Under the pieces are notes generated by a model. That model searched no databases. It was not told where the DNA came from and saw only the letters and a list, made by a program, of their open reading frames with translations. This document shows, in pieces, positions 51,237 to 59,888 of a stretch of DNA of 64,000 nt. This stretch comes from Ferruginibacter sp. HRS2-29 (GTDB lineage: Bacteria; Bacteroidota; Bacteroidia; Chitinophagales; Chitinophagaceae). Position 1 is the first letter of the stretch, and every line of letters starts with the position of its first letter. The stretch is taken from contig NZ_RJUB01000003.1 of NCBI RefSeq assembly GCF_024343615.1, positions 1 through 64,000 on the forward strand, written 5' to 3'. A program made the translations under genes and the position numbers.

Positions 51237-51929
51237 TTATTTCGATAATAATTTTACTTCTTCCGCGAAGCGCTCCCCTATTGGTAATTCCGTAACTCCT
51301 GCCATGATTTTTTTGGCTGAAATATGACTGATCTTTCGCACAGAAACGATGTACTTCCGGTGGATCCTGATAAATTCTTTTGCGGGTAATTTTTCCAGCA
51401 ACGATTTCATACTCATCAATGTCAATACAGGTTTTTCACTGGCACGGTGTATCCGCACATAATCATCCACACTTTCTACAAAAACGATCTCTTCCAGCAA
51501 GATCTTTACGAGTTTGTAATCCGAACGCACAAAGATCGCATCAGTATTATTTTTTGCCCTGCCCTTTTGAAGCTTAAGGTATTCGATCGCTTTCATCATG
51601 CCTTTTTCAAAACGTTCGTAGCTGAACGGTTTAAGTAAATAATCTATGGCATCGAGTGCAAAACCTTCCACCGCATGTTCGCTGAATGCAGTGGTAAAGA
51701 TCACCAAAGGTTTTACAGCAAGGCTATCGTAAAGATCTGTGCCGATCATATCCGGCATCTGTATATCCATGAAGAGAAGATCGATACCCGGGGTAGTTTC
51801 CAGGTATTTCTTTGCTTTGCCGGCATCAGTAAATGTCTTCACCAGCCGGCACCCGGAAGTGCGTTCCACATAATTACCCAGGAGTTGAAGCGCCAGTGGC
51901 TCGTCATCAACCGCTATACATTGCATCAT
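51237..51929 (-). CDS. LytTR response regulator 1
   Basis: The 230-residue protein has a receiver (D8-D9, D55 in FMDIQMPD, K99) and a LytTR DNA-binding domain (about 130-230; IFVRSDYKLVKILLEEIVFVESVDDYVRIH, then KEFIRIHRKYIVS). LytTR domains bind two direct repeats about 21 bp apart. The ATG overlaps the kinase stop (ATGA). It pairs with the LytS-type kinase at 51926. Together with the second pair at 58043-59787 it frames the outer-membrane cluster. Confidence 0.93.
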   Translation of the reverse strand: MMQCIAVDDEPLALQLLGNYVERTSGCRLVKTFTDAGKAKKYLETTPGIDLLFMDIQMPDMIGTDLYDSLAVKPLVIFTTAFSEHAVEGFALDAIDYLLKPFSYERFEKGMMKAIEYLKLQKGRAKNNTDAIFVRSDYKLVKILLEEIVFVESVDDYVRIHRASEKPVLTLMSMKSLLEKLPAKEFIRIHRKYIVSVRKISHISAKKIMAGVTELPIGERFAEEVKLLSK

Positions 51930-53017
51930 ACGAGGTCGAGTAAAAGGTGAATGTAAAAAGTATCGTTGTCTTGCCTGATCTTCAGCTGATGTTTGTTTTT
52001 ATACAAAAGATCAAGCCTCCGTTGTGCATTTGTCAGCCCCGTTCCTGCGGAGATATCTGCCTGATGGCCCTGGTGAATATTGTTCTTCACCAGCAGATCG
52101 AGTTTGCCATTTACCATCTTCAACCTTATCTCAATCTGCGAAGCGTGCGCCGTACTCACTCCGTGCTTGAATGCATTTTCAATGAAAGTGATCAGCAACA
52201 AAGGAGCAACCTGGCAGCCACTGGTAGCGCCGCTGATATCCATCACCACCGTCACTTTATCTGTAAGGCGTATCTTTTGCAGCTCCACAAAATCTTTCAC
52301 ATAAGCGATCTCTTTTTCGAGCGGCACCACATCCAGGGCGGCATCGGTCACCACATACCGCATCATATCCGAAAGTTTCAGGATGGCATTACCGGTATAT
52401 TCACTTTTGGTAACTGCCAGCGTGTAAATATTATTAAGGGTATTGAATAAAAAATGCGGATTGATCTGCGACCTTAAAAATGCCAGCTCGGTCGTGAGTT
52501 GTTCGTTCTCGATCGCACGGTTGAGCCTCTCCGCATTCCGCCATTGGCGCATGATGTAGATACAGCTACTCAAAAGAAACACGACAAGAAAAAGAAATAG
52601 CGCAATCAGGTCGGGACTGCGGCGCCTGAACTCAATAACATTGTTACCACGATGTATAAGATGTACTTTTTCAGGAACGAATAAAACCAGCAGCAAAAGA
52701 CAAATGGTGATCAACGTAAAGAACCAGTATTTTTTTCTGGAAAATAATTTTGGCATCAGCCAGTAAGCGTTGAGGTAAAAATAGATAAACAACAATCCAT
52801 TCAGTAATAAAATGCCCCTGGACAGGAACGGATTCAGATGCACTTCCCTTACAGGCATTGGTGGCACCGGGGGAAAAGCAGGCATCGCAGGATAAGTCAT
52901 GGCTGGCAGCTTAGGCATAAAAATAAACGGGAGGCTAAAAAAAAGCACCCAGCCGGAAATATGCAGTAAGATCAGCGGCAGTTTGGATTGCCGTACGTTT
53001 TGTAAAGCAGTTATCAT
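51926..53017 (-). CDS. LytS-type membrane sensor histidine kinase 1
   Basis: The 363-residue protein has an N-terminal region of four hydrophobic segments (about 14-33, 66-86, 98-115, 137-155) and a kinase domain of His_kinase (LytS) type with H188 in RSQINPHFLFNTLN, followed by a HATPase with VTFIENAFKHGV-like motif and GTGLTNAQRRL. An odd feature is a Pro/Met-rich stretch at 34-56 (MPKLPAMTYPAMP and on) right after the first helix, probably outside the membrane. Its partner is the regulator encoded downstream with a 4-bp overlap. Confidence 0.92.
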   Translation of the reverse strand: MITALQNVRQSKLPLILLHISGWVLFFSLPFIFMPKLPAMTYPAMPAFPPVPPMPVREVHLNPFLSRGILLLNGLLFIYFYLNAYWLMPKLFSRKKYWFFTLITICLLLLVLFVPEKVHLIHRGNNVIEFRRRSPDLIALFLFLVVFLLSSCIYIMRQWRNAERLNRAIENEQLTTELAFLRSQINPHFLFNTLNNIYTLAVTKSEYTGNAILKLSDMMRYVVTDAALDVVPLEKEIAYVKDFVELQKIRLTDKVTVVMDISGATSGCQVAPLLLITFIENAFKHGVSTAHASQIEIRLKMVNGKLDLLVKNNIHQGHQADISAGTGLTNAQRRLDLLYKNKHQLKIRQDNDTFYIHLLLDLV

Positions 53018-53096
53018 ATTAATGGAGGTTCGAAATTACTGTTGCAAACCAAAAAGTTTTGTTATAGTATTTTCATTTTGATCACAAAAAATACAA

Positions 53097-53116
53097 GGGA
53101 GACAAAATTGTCTCCC
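53097..53116. terminator. Terminator of the outer-membrane protein operon
   Basis: GGGAGACAAAATTGTCTCCC is a perfect palindrome (9-bp arms), followed on the reverse strand by TTGTATTTTTTG. It lies 78 bp after the stop at 53194 and before the kinase gene at 53017, so it ends the DUF4270 operon there. Confidence 0.8.
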
Positions 53117-53193
53117 CGGTAACCATAATTCCGGTCAGTGCAAAAGACTTGAAACCCAACCGACTTCCTCGTTTGGAAAAACAGGAATTTTCT

Positions 53194-54447
53194 TTAAAAA
53201 TATTTTTTCTTCGCAAACCATATACTGCGGTAAGAGAACGTGAAATTAAGGTTGAGGTAACTTTCGTTCAACAGGTTGAGGCTGTTGCTTTTTCTTTGCC
53301 CAGCTTCGATGGAGGTGTAAATGCCCAATCCGCTTTGCAATGTTTTACCAAAACCTGCACTGAACCCATAATCAAAGAGGTTTTGGCCGTACACCTGCAG
53401 GTATGTTTTTCCTGCATACAATCCTAACTGGAACATATGATGCTCAAATGTTTCCCCGAAATAATTCTTTTGTTTGTTGGAGTTTTGAAAACCTATGGAG
53501 AGGCGATTGCTGTTGACCAGTTTATAATTCACTCCTTTATGTTTCAACTCATCCCAGTTTTGAAATTGCCCGTTGACCGTAAAAGTGTATTGATTATTTT
53601 TTGTGAATGCCAAACCAGCATTAAAAACGGAAGGCAGACTGAACCGTGAGTTTGTCAGTTCATCTTCTTTCAGTAGTTCGGCAGAACTGTTGTAGAGCTG
53701 ATTGATAGTTTCTGCCAGCAAAGATGTTTTAGGTGAATACGTAGCACCAGTCACCATTTTCCATTTTTTATTCAGCTGGCGTTGATCCTGCATACTGAAA
53801 TTGAGGTAATAATTCCGGAGGTATACATTTTTTTTTGTAGTGAGTACTTCTGCATCCGTATTATCCACCAAAGTCTCCGATTGATTGAGCGAACCGAACA
53901 GGAACGATGTTGTGACACCGAGAGATGTGTGTTTATTCACCTGCACGCCATTGGCCCAGTAAAACTGGTTAACGCCGCCTGTACCTTCATAGTATGCGGA
54001 TAAATATTCATCCGTTCCTTCTACATTTTTTTTTGCTTTGTAGCTGTAATTAGCCGAACTGAAAGGCTGCAACCCTACAGACGAAGCCCATTTTTTATTT
54101 ATCCTGAAACCGATGTTAGTTCTTTTTACCGCTATATCGGCAGTGGTATTGTAAGGTGCTTTCAGGCCTGCCCCCTGGTAAATTATTCCTTTCCAGCGCA
54201 ACGATAATTCCATGATGAAAAATTTATCATCCAATGCAGTCAATGATGCCGCATTAGAATTATTGATGGTGCCGGGTTCCCGCATGGCGATGGAAGCATT
54301 GCCCATGCCGCTGTATTTATTATTATAACTGCCTTCGATGTCCCCGATACCGAGAACGGAATAAGGCGATGTGTTGTTTTGCGAATAACATGTAATGCAA
54401 GACAGCATGCTGACGATCACCAAAACAATTTTACTGGAATGAGGCAT
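53194..54447 (-). CDS. Outer-membrane beta-barrel protein of the DUF4270 pair
   Basis: The 417-residue protein has a signal peptide and then SPYSVLGIGDIEGSYNNKYSGMGNASIAMREPGTINNSNAASLTAL, a start shared by a broad group of Bacteroidota barrel proteins (FadL/PorV-like). Short amphipathic strands follow to an aromatic end (FSYRSIWFAKKKYF). It should form a beta-barrel in the outer membrane. The start overlaps the end of the DUF4270 gene by 17 bp, so the two are produced together. Confidence 0.8.
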   Translation of the reverse strand: MPHSSKIVLVIVSMLSCITCYSQNNTSPYSVLGIGDIEGSYNNKYSGMGNASIAMREPGTINNSNAASLTALDDKFFIMELSLRWKGIIYQGAGLKAPYNTTADIAVKRTNIGFRINKKWASSVGLQPFSSANYSYKAKKNVEGTDEYLSAYYEGTGGVNQFYWANGVQVNKHTSLGVTTSFLFGSLNQSETLVDNTDAEVLTTKKNVYLRNYYLNFSMQDQRQLNKKWKMVTGATYSPKTSLLAETINQLYNSSAELLKEDELTNSRFSLPSVFNAGLAFTKNNQYTFTVNGQFQNWDELKHKGVNYKLVNSNRLSIGFQNSNKQKNYFGETFEHHMFQLGLYAGKTYLQVYGQNLFDYGFSAGFGKTLQSGLGIYTSIEAGQRKSNSLNLLNESYLNLNFTFSYRSIWFAKKKYF

Positions 54448-55756
54448 AATATATTTTTAACTGGATTTTGTTAGAAGGATGTTGCTGGTCGCCGATCACG
54501 AAACGGTCGAATGTATTATCACCGCTCTCAGGCAACAACAGCAGGCCATTGCTGTTTATCTCACTTACTTCTATCTGCGAAAGCAGGTAACTGGTAACAT
54601 CGTATGTGTATGCCGTAGTTTTTCCGTAAACCTTATCGATGTATAAATCGCCGGTTTGTAATTCCGCACTACCGCTCGAATTATAATTGAAGAGATAATC
54701 ACCGATCGCGTTATTCGAGGTAAAACCGGCCATGCTTGCAGTGGCTGGTAATGGAAATATTTGATCAAAACTATTCTGATCGGGATGAATGACCAACTGC
54801 GCTTTCATTATTTTCACGAAGCCAGGCAGTTGAAGCAACGAACGCAGGTAAGGGAAACGTATTTTGATCATGGAGCCTGTAATGTACTGCCCGTAAGCCT
54901 TGTGCCCTGTGCTGGCCGAAGGGAATGTCCTGTTGGCCAATCCTATCCCGTTCAATGCAGTGCCGGTACGATCCACTGAAACATTGTAAAACTGCTTTGA
55001 GTTGCGATAGAGTGCAAAATCTATAAAATCTTTTTGAGCAAATACTCCGGGTTTTGTGTAATGCAACCGAAGCTTAACGCTGTCGGTAAATCCGAGTATT
55101 ACATTGCTGGCACCATTGCCCGTGATGGCGAGACCTTTGAGATAATCCTCAAACAATTCGGCCGTACCCAATTGTGAGGCATTGGAGAGTATCTTGTTAT
55201 ACAGATCCGTTCCTAGAACATCTGAAAGCCTTACGCCTACTGTATCCGACGCGTTTGGCCTTACCACAATATCCTTAAACCCCAATACATCTGTATTGTA
55301 ACCGACCGTGCTGGTATTGTAAAAAGTGGTTTCTCCGGAAGGAAAGCTGAGCAATTGATTCAGGCGATGAACTCTTATATGGAAAGGCGAAAGTGTATCT
55401 CCATAGTAAGTGCCATTTAATGGCAATATGAGTTCAAGAGAATCATATACCGAGCCTGTAGCAATAGTAGTGGAAGAAGGAAGGCCAATGGAAAAATAGG
55501 AAGATGCGGAAACTTTCCCGAATTGCGGATCATTGGTAACACCGCAAAGGAAAGTCCCATTGGCTGTTGTTGTGAATGAATCTACATAAATCGTGGATAT
55601 CTCTATAGTACTGCTATCGAGGTACACCAGTTTTGTTGCGCTGTTGTCTACAAAGTTTTCTCCAAAACCGACATAAGATTTATCGCATGAAAACATTGCC
55701 AGCATTGTAACAGAAACCAGCCAGATCATTTTTTTATTACTGAAAAATATTTGCAT
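54431..55756 (-). CDS. DUF4270 family lipoprotein
   Basis: This 441-residue lipoprotein (lipobox LAMFSC) fits DUF4270 by length and by the pattern of short beta-strand segments (VDNSATKLVYLDSSTIEISTIYVDSFTTTANGTFLCGVTNDPQFG and the C-terminal NKIQLKIYYAS). It is a surface or periplasmic protein of unknown function. It is divergent from the Kelch gene, and the region between them holds a tandem 14-bp repeat. Confidence 0.88.
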   Translation of the reverse strand: MQIFFSNKKMIWLVSVTMLAMFSCDKSYVGFGENFVDNSATKLVYLDSSTIEISTIYVDSFTTTANGTFLCGVTNDPQFGKVSASSYFSIGLPSSTTIATGSVYDSLELILPLNGTYYGDTLSPFHIRVHRLNQLLSFPSGETTFYNTSTVGYNTDVLGFKDIVVRPNASDTVGVRLSDVLGTDLYNKILSNASQLGTAELFEDYLKGLAITGNGASNVILGFTDSVKLRLHYTKPGVFAQKDFIDFALYRNSKQFYNVSVDRTGTALNGIGLANRTFPSASTGHKAYGQYITGSMIKIRFPYLRSLLQLPGFVKIMKAQLVIHPDQNSFDQIFPLPATASMAGFTSNNAIGDYLFNYNSSGSAELQTGDLYIDKVYGKTTAYTYDVTSYLLSQIEVSEINSNGLLLLPESGDNTFDRFVIGDQQHPSNKIQLKIYYASFQ

Positions 55757-55870
55757 ATTTATTTTTTGTACAGCAATATTATCATGCGTGAAGGCTCATG
55801 ATTTGTTAATACGGATTAATAATGCTGCAAGGTCGACGAACGGAAGGAATATACCGACAAATGTCGTATC

Positions 55871-55940
55871 GGTTGACTACCGCGGGTTGACTACCGGAGG
55901 TTGACTACCGAAGGTTGACTACCGAAGGTTGACTACCCAC
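55871..55940. repeat. Five tandem 14-bp repeats in a divergent promoter region
   Basis: GGTTGACTACCGNN is repeated five times without spacing (55871, 55885, 55899, 55913, 55927), the last one ending in CAC. Each unit is itself partly palindromic (GGT-TGACT-ACC). It lies between the start codons of DUF4270 (55756) and the Kelch gene (56046), where both promoters must be. The unit begins in a context (ATCGGTTGAC) like the ATCGGTG direct repeats at 57838. Confidence 0.85.
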
Positions 55941-56045
55941 TTCATCGATAAAATGATTGCATTGGTAGATGCTAATTCCCTGTAAATACTTTTTAACGAT
56001 TCGGGTTTCATGCACCTTGATATTTTCGGGCAAACATTAAAAGTT

Positions 56046-57059
56046 ATGATGCATTTAAAGAGAACAATCATGGGTGCGATGGTACTTTGCATTTCTATCA
56101 GCGCCTGCACCAAAGAGACCACTACCACAGATATTACCGGTAACTGGAAACGCCGTTCAGATTTTGAAGGTATTTCACGCAGTGAAGCGGCTTCATTTGT
56201 AGTGGGAGATAAAGCGTATGTCGCCACCGGTTATGATGGAACATCCCGCTTGAATGACGTATGGGAATATGATGCCGTGCAGAATTTCTGGGTACAAAAA
56301 GCGAGCCTGCCAGGTACCGCAAGAAGCTCTGCTGTTGGGTTTGCGATAGATGGCAAAGGATATATCGGTACAGGCTACGATGGTATCAATAAATTAAAAG
56401 ACTTCTGGCAATACGATCCTGTGGGCAATAGCTGGTTGCAGAAAGCTGATTTTTCCGGTTCGGCCAGGTACGACGCCATTGGCTTTGGTATTACTACAAA
56501 AGGATATATTGGCACCGGTTACGACGGTAATTACCTGAAAGACCTCTGGCAATACGATCCCAGCGGTAACACTTGGACGCAGCAGGTAAGCATGGGTGGA
56601 AGCAAACGTACTGCTTCTACAGTTTTTGTTTATAATAACAAAGCATATATCTGCACCGGCAGCAATAATGGAACTACCACGAGCGTGAACGATCTCTGGG
56701 TATATGATCCGTCGGCAGCCACCGCCTGGACGGAAAAAAGAAAGATCAGCAATGTGAGTGATGACGATTACGACGATGATTATGCAATAGAAAGATTCAA
56801 CGCGGTATCATTCGTAATGAACAACAAAGCTTACGTATGCACCGGTGAGAACGGATCTTTAATGGCCACCACCTGGGAATATGATTTTGATACCGACACC
56901 TGGACTCAGAAGACGGCCTATGAAGGAGTTGCACGCACAGGCGCTGCCGCTTTCTCCATCAACAACCGCGGTTACCTGCTCACGGGTAGAACAAGCTCTG
57001 CACAGTTTGACGACATCATGGAATTTTTCCCATTAGAAGAACAAACAGATAACGATTAG
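56046..57059 (+). CDS. Kelch-repeat lipoprotein
   Basis: The protein has 337 residues from the first ATG of the pair at 56046. Lipobox SISAC; then about six Kelch blades, each like YIGTGYDGINKLKDFWQYDP followed by GNSWLQKADFSG. A beta-propeller on the cell surface or in the periplasm that probably binds glycans or proteins; galactose-oxidase-type enzymes have the same blade pattern, but no catalytic site was identified. The next gene (DUF4907) follows after one base. Confidence 0.9.
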   Translation: MMHLKRTIMGAMVLCISISACTKETTTTDITGNWKRRSDFEGISRSEAASFVVGDKAYVATGYDGTSRLNDVWEYDAVQNFWVQKASLPGTARSSAVGFAIDGKGYIGTGYDGINKLKDFWQYDPVGNSWLQKADFSGSARYDAIGFGITTKGYIGTGYDGNYLKDLWQYDPSGNTWTQQVSMGGSKRTASTVFVYNNKAYICTGSNNGTTTSVNDLWVYDPSAATAWTEKRKISNVSDDDYDDDYAIERFNAVSFVMNNKAYVCTGENGSLMATTWEYDFDTDTWTQKTAYEGVARTGAAAFSINNRGYLLTGRTSSAQFDDIMEFFPLEEQTDND

Positions 57060-57060
57060 T

Positions 57061-57390
57061 ATGAAAAGATCTTTCATCTTCAGTATTGCTGCAGCAATGT
57101 TAATTGCTGCATGCAATACTTCTTCAGCAGATAAAAAAAAGACTGAAGCTGCTGTCATCACCAGTGCCAGCTACCGCGTTGAGAATGGCTGGGCATACAG
57201 GATACTGGTAAATGACAAACTGTATATACAACAGGATTTTATTCCCGCAATCAGTGGCCACAGGGCTTTTCCCAGCAAAAGCTCCGCTGAAAATATTGCA
57301 GGATTGGTAGTGAAAAAAATGCAGCGACATGAAAAGCCATTCATCACTCCCGAAGAACTGTTGAAGGCAGGCGCTATTTCAAACAAATAA
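57061..57390 (+). CDS. DUF4907 family small lipoprotein
   Basis: The 109-residue protein has lipobox LIAAC (Cys18) and a compact domain (ENGWAYRILVNDKLYIQQDFIPAISGHRAF and KSSAENIAGLVVKKMQR) that fits DUF4907, a family of unknown function that often follows Kelch and DUF4270-type genes in Bacteroidota. It is co-transcribed with the Kelch gene (1 bp spacing). It may be a periplasmic or surface partner of the propeller. Confidence 0.9.
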   Translation: MKRSFIFSIAAAMLIAACNTSSADKKKTEAAVITSASYRVENGWAYRILVNDKLYIQQDFIPAISGHRAFPSKSSAENIAGLVVKKMQRHEKPFITPEELLKAGAISNK

Positions 57391-57401
57391 AAAAACGCCT
57401 T

Positions 57402-57758
57402 TTAAAAATATGGCTCTATCAACCTGTTAAATGATTCCCGATAGCTCTCTCCTATCGGGATATTTTTCTTGCCGATCAGCACTTCACTCTTGCTGATACA
57501 ATCGATATTACTGAGTGAAATGACATAAGAGCGGTGAACCCTGATGAATTCGTCTTCGGGAAGCCGGCCTGTAAAGGTTTTAAGATTCTGCAGCGTCACG
57601 ATGGGCTTGGTTTTATTATTAAGATGCACCAGCGTGTAATCCCGCATACCTTCGCAGTAAATGATGTCCTTGAATTTGACTTTATAAGCTTTGTACTCGG
57701 ATTTGATAAAAACAAATTCGAATTTTTTTGTAGCAGTGTTGGTAAGAATAGAAGGCAT
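57402..57758 (-). CDS. Stand-alone LytTR DNA-binding protein
   Basis: The 118-residue protein is the LytTR domain alone, with no receiver: FEFVFIKSEYKAYKVKFKDIIYCEGMRDYTLVHL and DEFIRVHRSYVISLSNIDCISKSEVLIGKKNIPIGESY. It is convergent with DUF4907 and divergent from kinase 2. It could act without phosphorylation or compete for LytTR sites. Two ATCGGTG repeats 21 bp apart lie 80-107 nt upstream of its start. Confidence 0.9.
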   Translation of the reverse strand: MPSILTNTATKKFEFVFIKSEYKAYKVKFKDIIYCEGMRDYTLVHLNNKTKPIVTLQNLKTFTGRLPEDEFIRVHRSYVISLSNIDCISKSEVLIGKKNIPIGESYRESFNRLIEPYF

Positions 57759-57837
57759 GTAGTGTTGGATTTAATATCAGGTTAATTAATAAGCGCTACA
57801 TAAAAATAGATGCACCGCAAAAAAGGGAAATCACAAA

Positions 57838-57865
57838 ATCGGTGAACTGGTCAATTTTATCGGTG
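57838..57865. promoter_or_regulatory. Direct repeat ATCGGTG with 21-bp period
   Basis: ATCGGTG occurs at 57838-57844 and 57859-57865, exactly 21 bp apart. LytTR proteins typically bind imperfect direct repeats spaced 21-22 bp. It lies upstream of the orphan LytTR gene (start 57758), which fits autoregulation or control by one of the response regulators. This is inferred. Confidence 0.5.
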
Positions 57866-57958
57866 TTACCGCATTAATTATTTTTTTTATCCCAATGCAT
57901 GTGCAACAGGCATTTTGAAAGACAAGAGCAAGGATTTATATGCTGCATATGGGAAACA

Positions 57959-57991
57959 GGATTTGGTCGCCGAAAAAGGGGATTATGTCGC
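57959..57991 (+). promoter_or_regulatory. Candidate LytTR operator upstream of kinase 2
   Basis: GGATTTGGTCGC (57959-57970) and GGATTATGTCGC (57980-57991) are two 12-bp direct repeats starting 21 bp apart, differing in two positions. The first is identical to a site at 59802-59813 before the receptor gene. The repeats lie 52-84 nt before the ATG at 58043. They fit the expected binding mode of a LytTR regulator such as the one encoded at 59083. Confidence 0.65.
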
Positions 57992-58042
57992 ATAATCACG
58001 CCAGATGTGTCAAATGAAGATTTTCATTACTACTTTAGCAGG

Positions 58043-59083
58043 ATGAAAAAAGCTGGTTTGAAAAAATGGCTCCCCGTACTCATCCATGTAACTGCATGGA
58101 TACTGCTTTTTTCGCTGCCATACCTGCTTCGCCCCACCTATAATCCCGACGAAGCGAAGCGTAAAGTTGAAACGAACGCCGGGTTCATTGTTGCCAGGAT
58201 AAATGACCTGCTTTTGGTCTGCCTTTTTTACCTGAATGTGATCGTGCTGATGCCGGGATTATTTTATAAAAAAAGACATATTTCATACCTTTTAAGCCTC
58301 ATTGCCTGCTTTGCCTTCCTGTTTTTCTCCAGTTTTTACCTGAACCTGAAATTCAATAATCCGTCCGGACATCTGAACTGGAGATGGCATTTACTTTTTT
58401 GCACCTTTGCTTTCTTATTTATACTGGCATGCAGCATCGCTTACAAAACCATACGTGACAAAGTGATCGCGGATGCATTGATAAAAGAAAAAGAAAATGA
58501 AAACCTGAAGACCGAACTTTCATTGTTGCGTTCACAGGTAAGTCCACACTTCATGTTCAACGTGCTGAACAATATGGTATCGCTGGCACGAAAACAATCT
58601 GATCTGCTGGAACCCTCGCTGATAAAGCTTTCTTCGTTGATGCGGTATATGCTATACGAAACAGGCGAAGAAAAAGTATCGCTTGAAAAAGAAACCGAAT
58701 ACCTGCAAAGTTATATAGACCTGCAACAGCAAAGGTTTGGAAAGAAAGTAGTGGTAACTGTTTCAATTGCTGAGCCCGACCGTTCCTATGAAATAGAACC
58801 GATGCTGCTGATACCATTTGTTGAAAATGCTTTCAAGCATGGTACGGGAATGATTGAAGATGCACAGATTGACATCGCCCTGAAAGCGCAAAATAACACG
58901 CTTGATTTTTCCGTAAGCAACAGGTATACCCGTAACAGCACAGAAGAAAAAGACAAATCGAGCGGCATAGGGTTACCGAATGTACAACGCAGGCTGGAAC
59001 TGCTTTACGGCAATAAACAACATTTAGAGATCAGTAAAAATGAGTATACTTTTACAGTTCAACTTCAAATTCAATTAACCTGA
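58043..59083 (+). CDS. LytS-type membrane sensor histidine kinase 2
   Basis: The protein has 346 residues from the ATG at 58043. Four hydrophobic segments at about 10-29, 54-73, 80-100 and 116-132, a coiled linker, H169 in RSQVSPHFMFNVLN, then a HATPase with PFVENAFKHG and SGIGLPNVQRRL. It is similar in shape to kinase 1 (51926) and shows the same start motif with a Phe-Ser-Leu-Pro after the first helix, but lacks the Pro/Met-rich stretch. The TGA overlaps the start of the regulator gene. A longer frame from 57899 covers the operator and is not used. Confidence 0.92.
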   Translation: MKKAGLKKWLPVLIHVTAWILLFSLPYLLRPTYNPDEAKRKVETNAGFIVARINDLLLVCLFYLNVIVLMPGLFYKKRHISYLLSLIACFAFLFFSSFYLNLKFNNPSGHLNWRWHLLFCTFAFLFILACSIAYKTIRDKVIADALIKEKENENLKTELSLLRSQVSPHFMFNVLNNMVSLARKQSDLLEPSLIKLSSLMRYMLYETGEEKVSLEKETEYLQSYIDLQQQRFGKKVVVTVSIAEPDRSYEIEPMLLIPFVENAFKHGTGMIEDAQIDIALKAQNNTLDFSVSNRYTRNSTEEKDKSSGIGLPNVQRRLELLYGNKQHLEISKNEYTFTVQLQIQLT

Positions 59084-59787
59084 TGATCCGTTGCATTGCT
59101 ATCGATGATGAGCCGTTGGCGCTTGAATTGCTCGAAGATAATATCAGCAAAGTACCATTCCTGCAACTGGTGGCGGCATGCGACAATGCGCTCGATGCGA
59201 TGAAGATCATGGAAAAAGAACCGGTAGACCTGATCTTCCTTGACATTCAGATGCCTGGCCTCACCGGCCTGCAGTTTATCAACAGTATGACGGCAAAGCC
59301 AATGATCATACTCATAACGGCTTACGAAAAATATGCGCTGGAAGGATTCAACTTAGCAGTTACCGATTACCTGGTAAAGCCCGTTTCGCTTGATCGGTTT
59401 GTAAAAGCCTGCTACAAGGCAAAAGAATTTTACGACCTGAAACATTCCGTAAAAGAATCAACAGGTACACCCAACGATTATTTTTTTGTAAATGTAGAAT
59501 ACAGCCTGGTAAAGATCAGTCTGCCGGATATCGTATACGTGGAGGGCCTGAAAGATTATATAAAGATCCATTTGAAAAGCAGCACAAAACCTGTGGTAAC
59601 AAGGATGCCAATGAAAACGATCGAAGAACAACTTCCTTCAAAATCCTTTGTCCGGATACATAAATCTTACATTGTCGCCGTCGCTTTCATCACGTCTATC
59701 CGTAAGACCAGCGTTTTCATCGACTCTACCGAGCTTCCGGTAAGTGAACTCTATCGTGAGGCCATCACCACTATTACCAACCGGTAA
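59083..59787 (+). CDS. LytTR response regulator 2
   Basis: The 234-residue protein has a receiver (D8-D9, D54 in FLDIQMPG, K99) and a LytTR domain (about 132-234; YFFVNVEYSLVKISLPDIVYVEGLKDYIKIHL and KSFVRIHKSYIVAVAFI). It is co-translated with kinase 2 (TGATG overlap). Direct repeats with 21-bp spacing lie before kinase 2 and a half-site lies before the receptor gene, so this protein probably controls both. Confidence 0.93.
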   Translation: MIRCIAIDDEPLALELLEDNISKVPFLQLVAACDNALDAMKIMEKEPVDLIFLDIQMPGLTGLQFINSMTAKPMIILITAYEKYALEGFNLAVTDYLVKPVSLDRFVKACYKAKEFYDLKHSVKESTGTPNDYFFVNVEYSLVKISLPDIVYVEGLKDYIKIHLKSSTKPVVTRMPMKTIEEQLPSKSFVRIHKSYIVAVAFITSIRKTSVFIDSTELPVSELYREAITTITNR

Positions 59788-59801
59788 TTATTGAAGAAAG
59801 C

Positions 59802-59872
59802 GGATTTGGTCGCAACATTTCCCTTACTCATCTCTTTTGCGCTTACTCTCCTTTTATTGAAATGTAGGTTTG
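59802..59872 (+). promoter_or_regulatory. Receptor promoter with motif shared with kinase 2
   Basis: GGATTTGGTCGC (59802-59813) is identical to the site before kinase 2 and lies 87 nt before the ATG at 59889 (84 nt for kinase 2). A perfect TAGGTTTG -7 box (59865-59872) follows, giving a transcript start near 59879. The second repeat expected 21 bp on is not clear here. The motif links the regulator pair and the receptor. Confidence 0.6.
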
Positions 59873-59888
59873 CATAAATATTTAAACA

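Noticed and set aside
55871..55940. CRISPR-like array
   Set aside because: Units are 14 bp and abut with no spacers; no cas gene is present.
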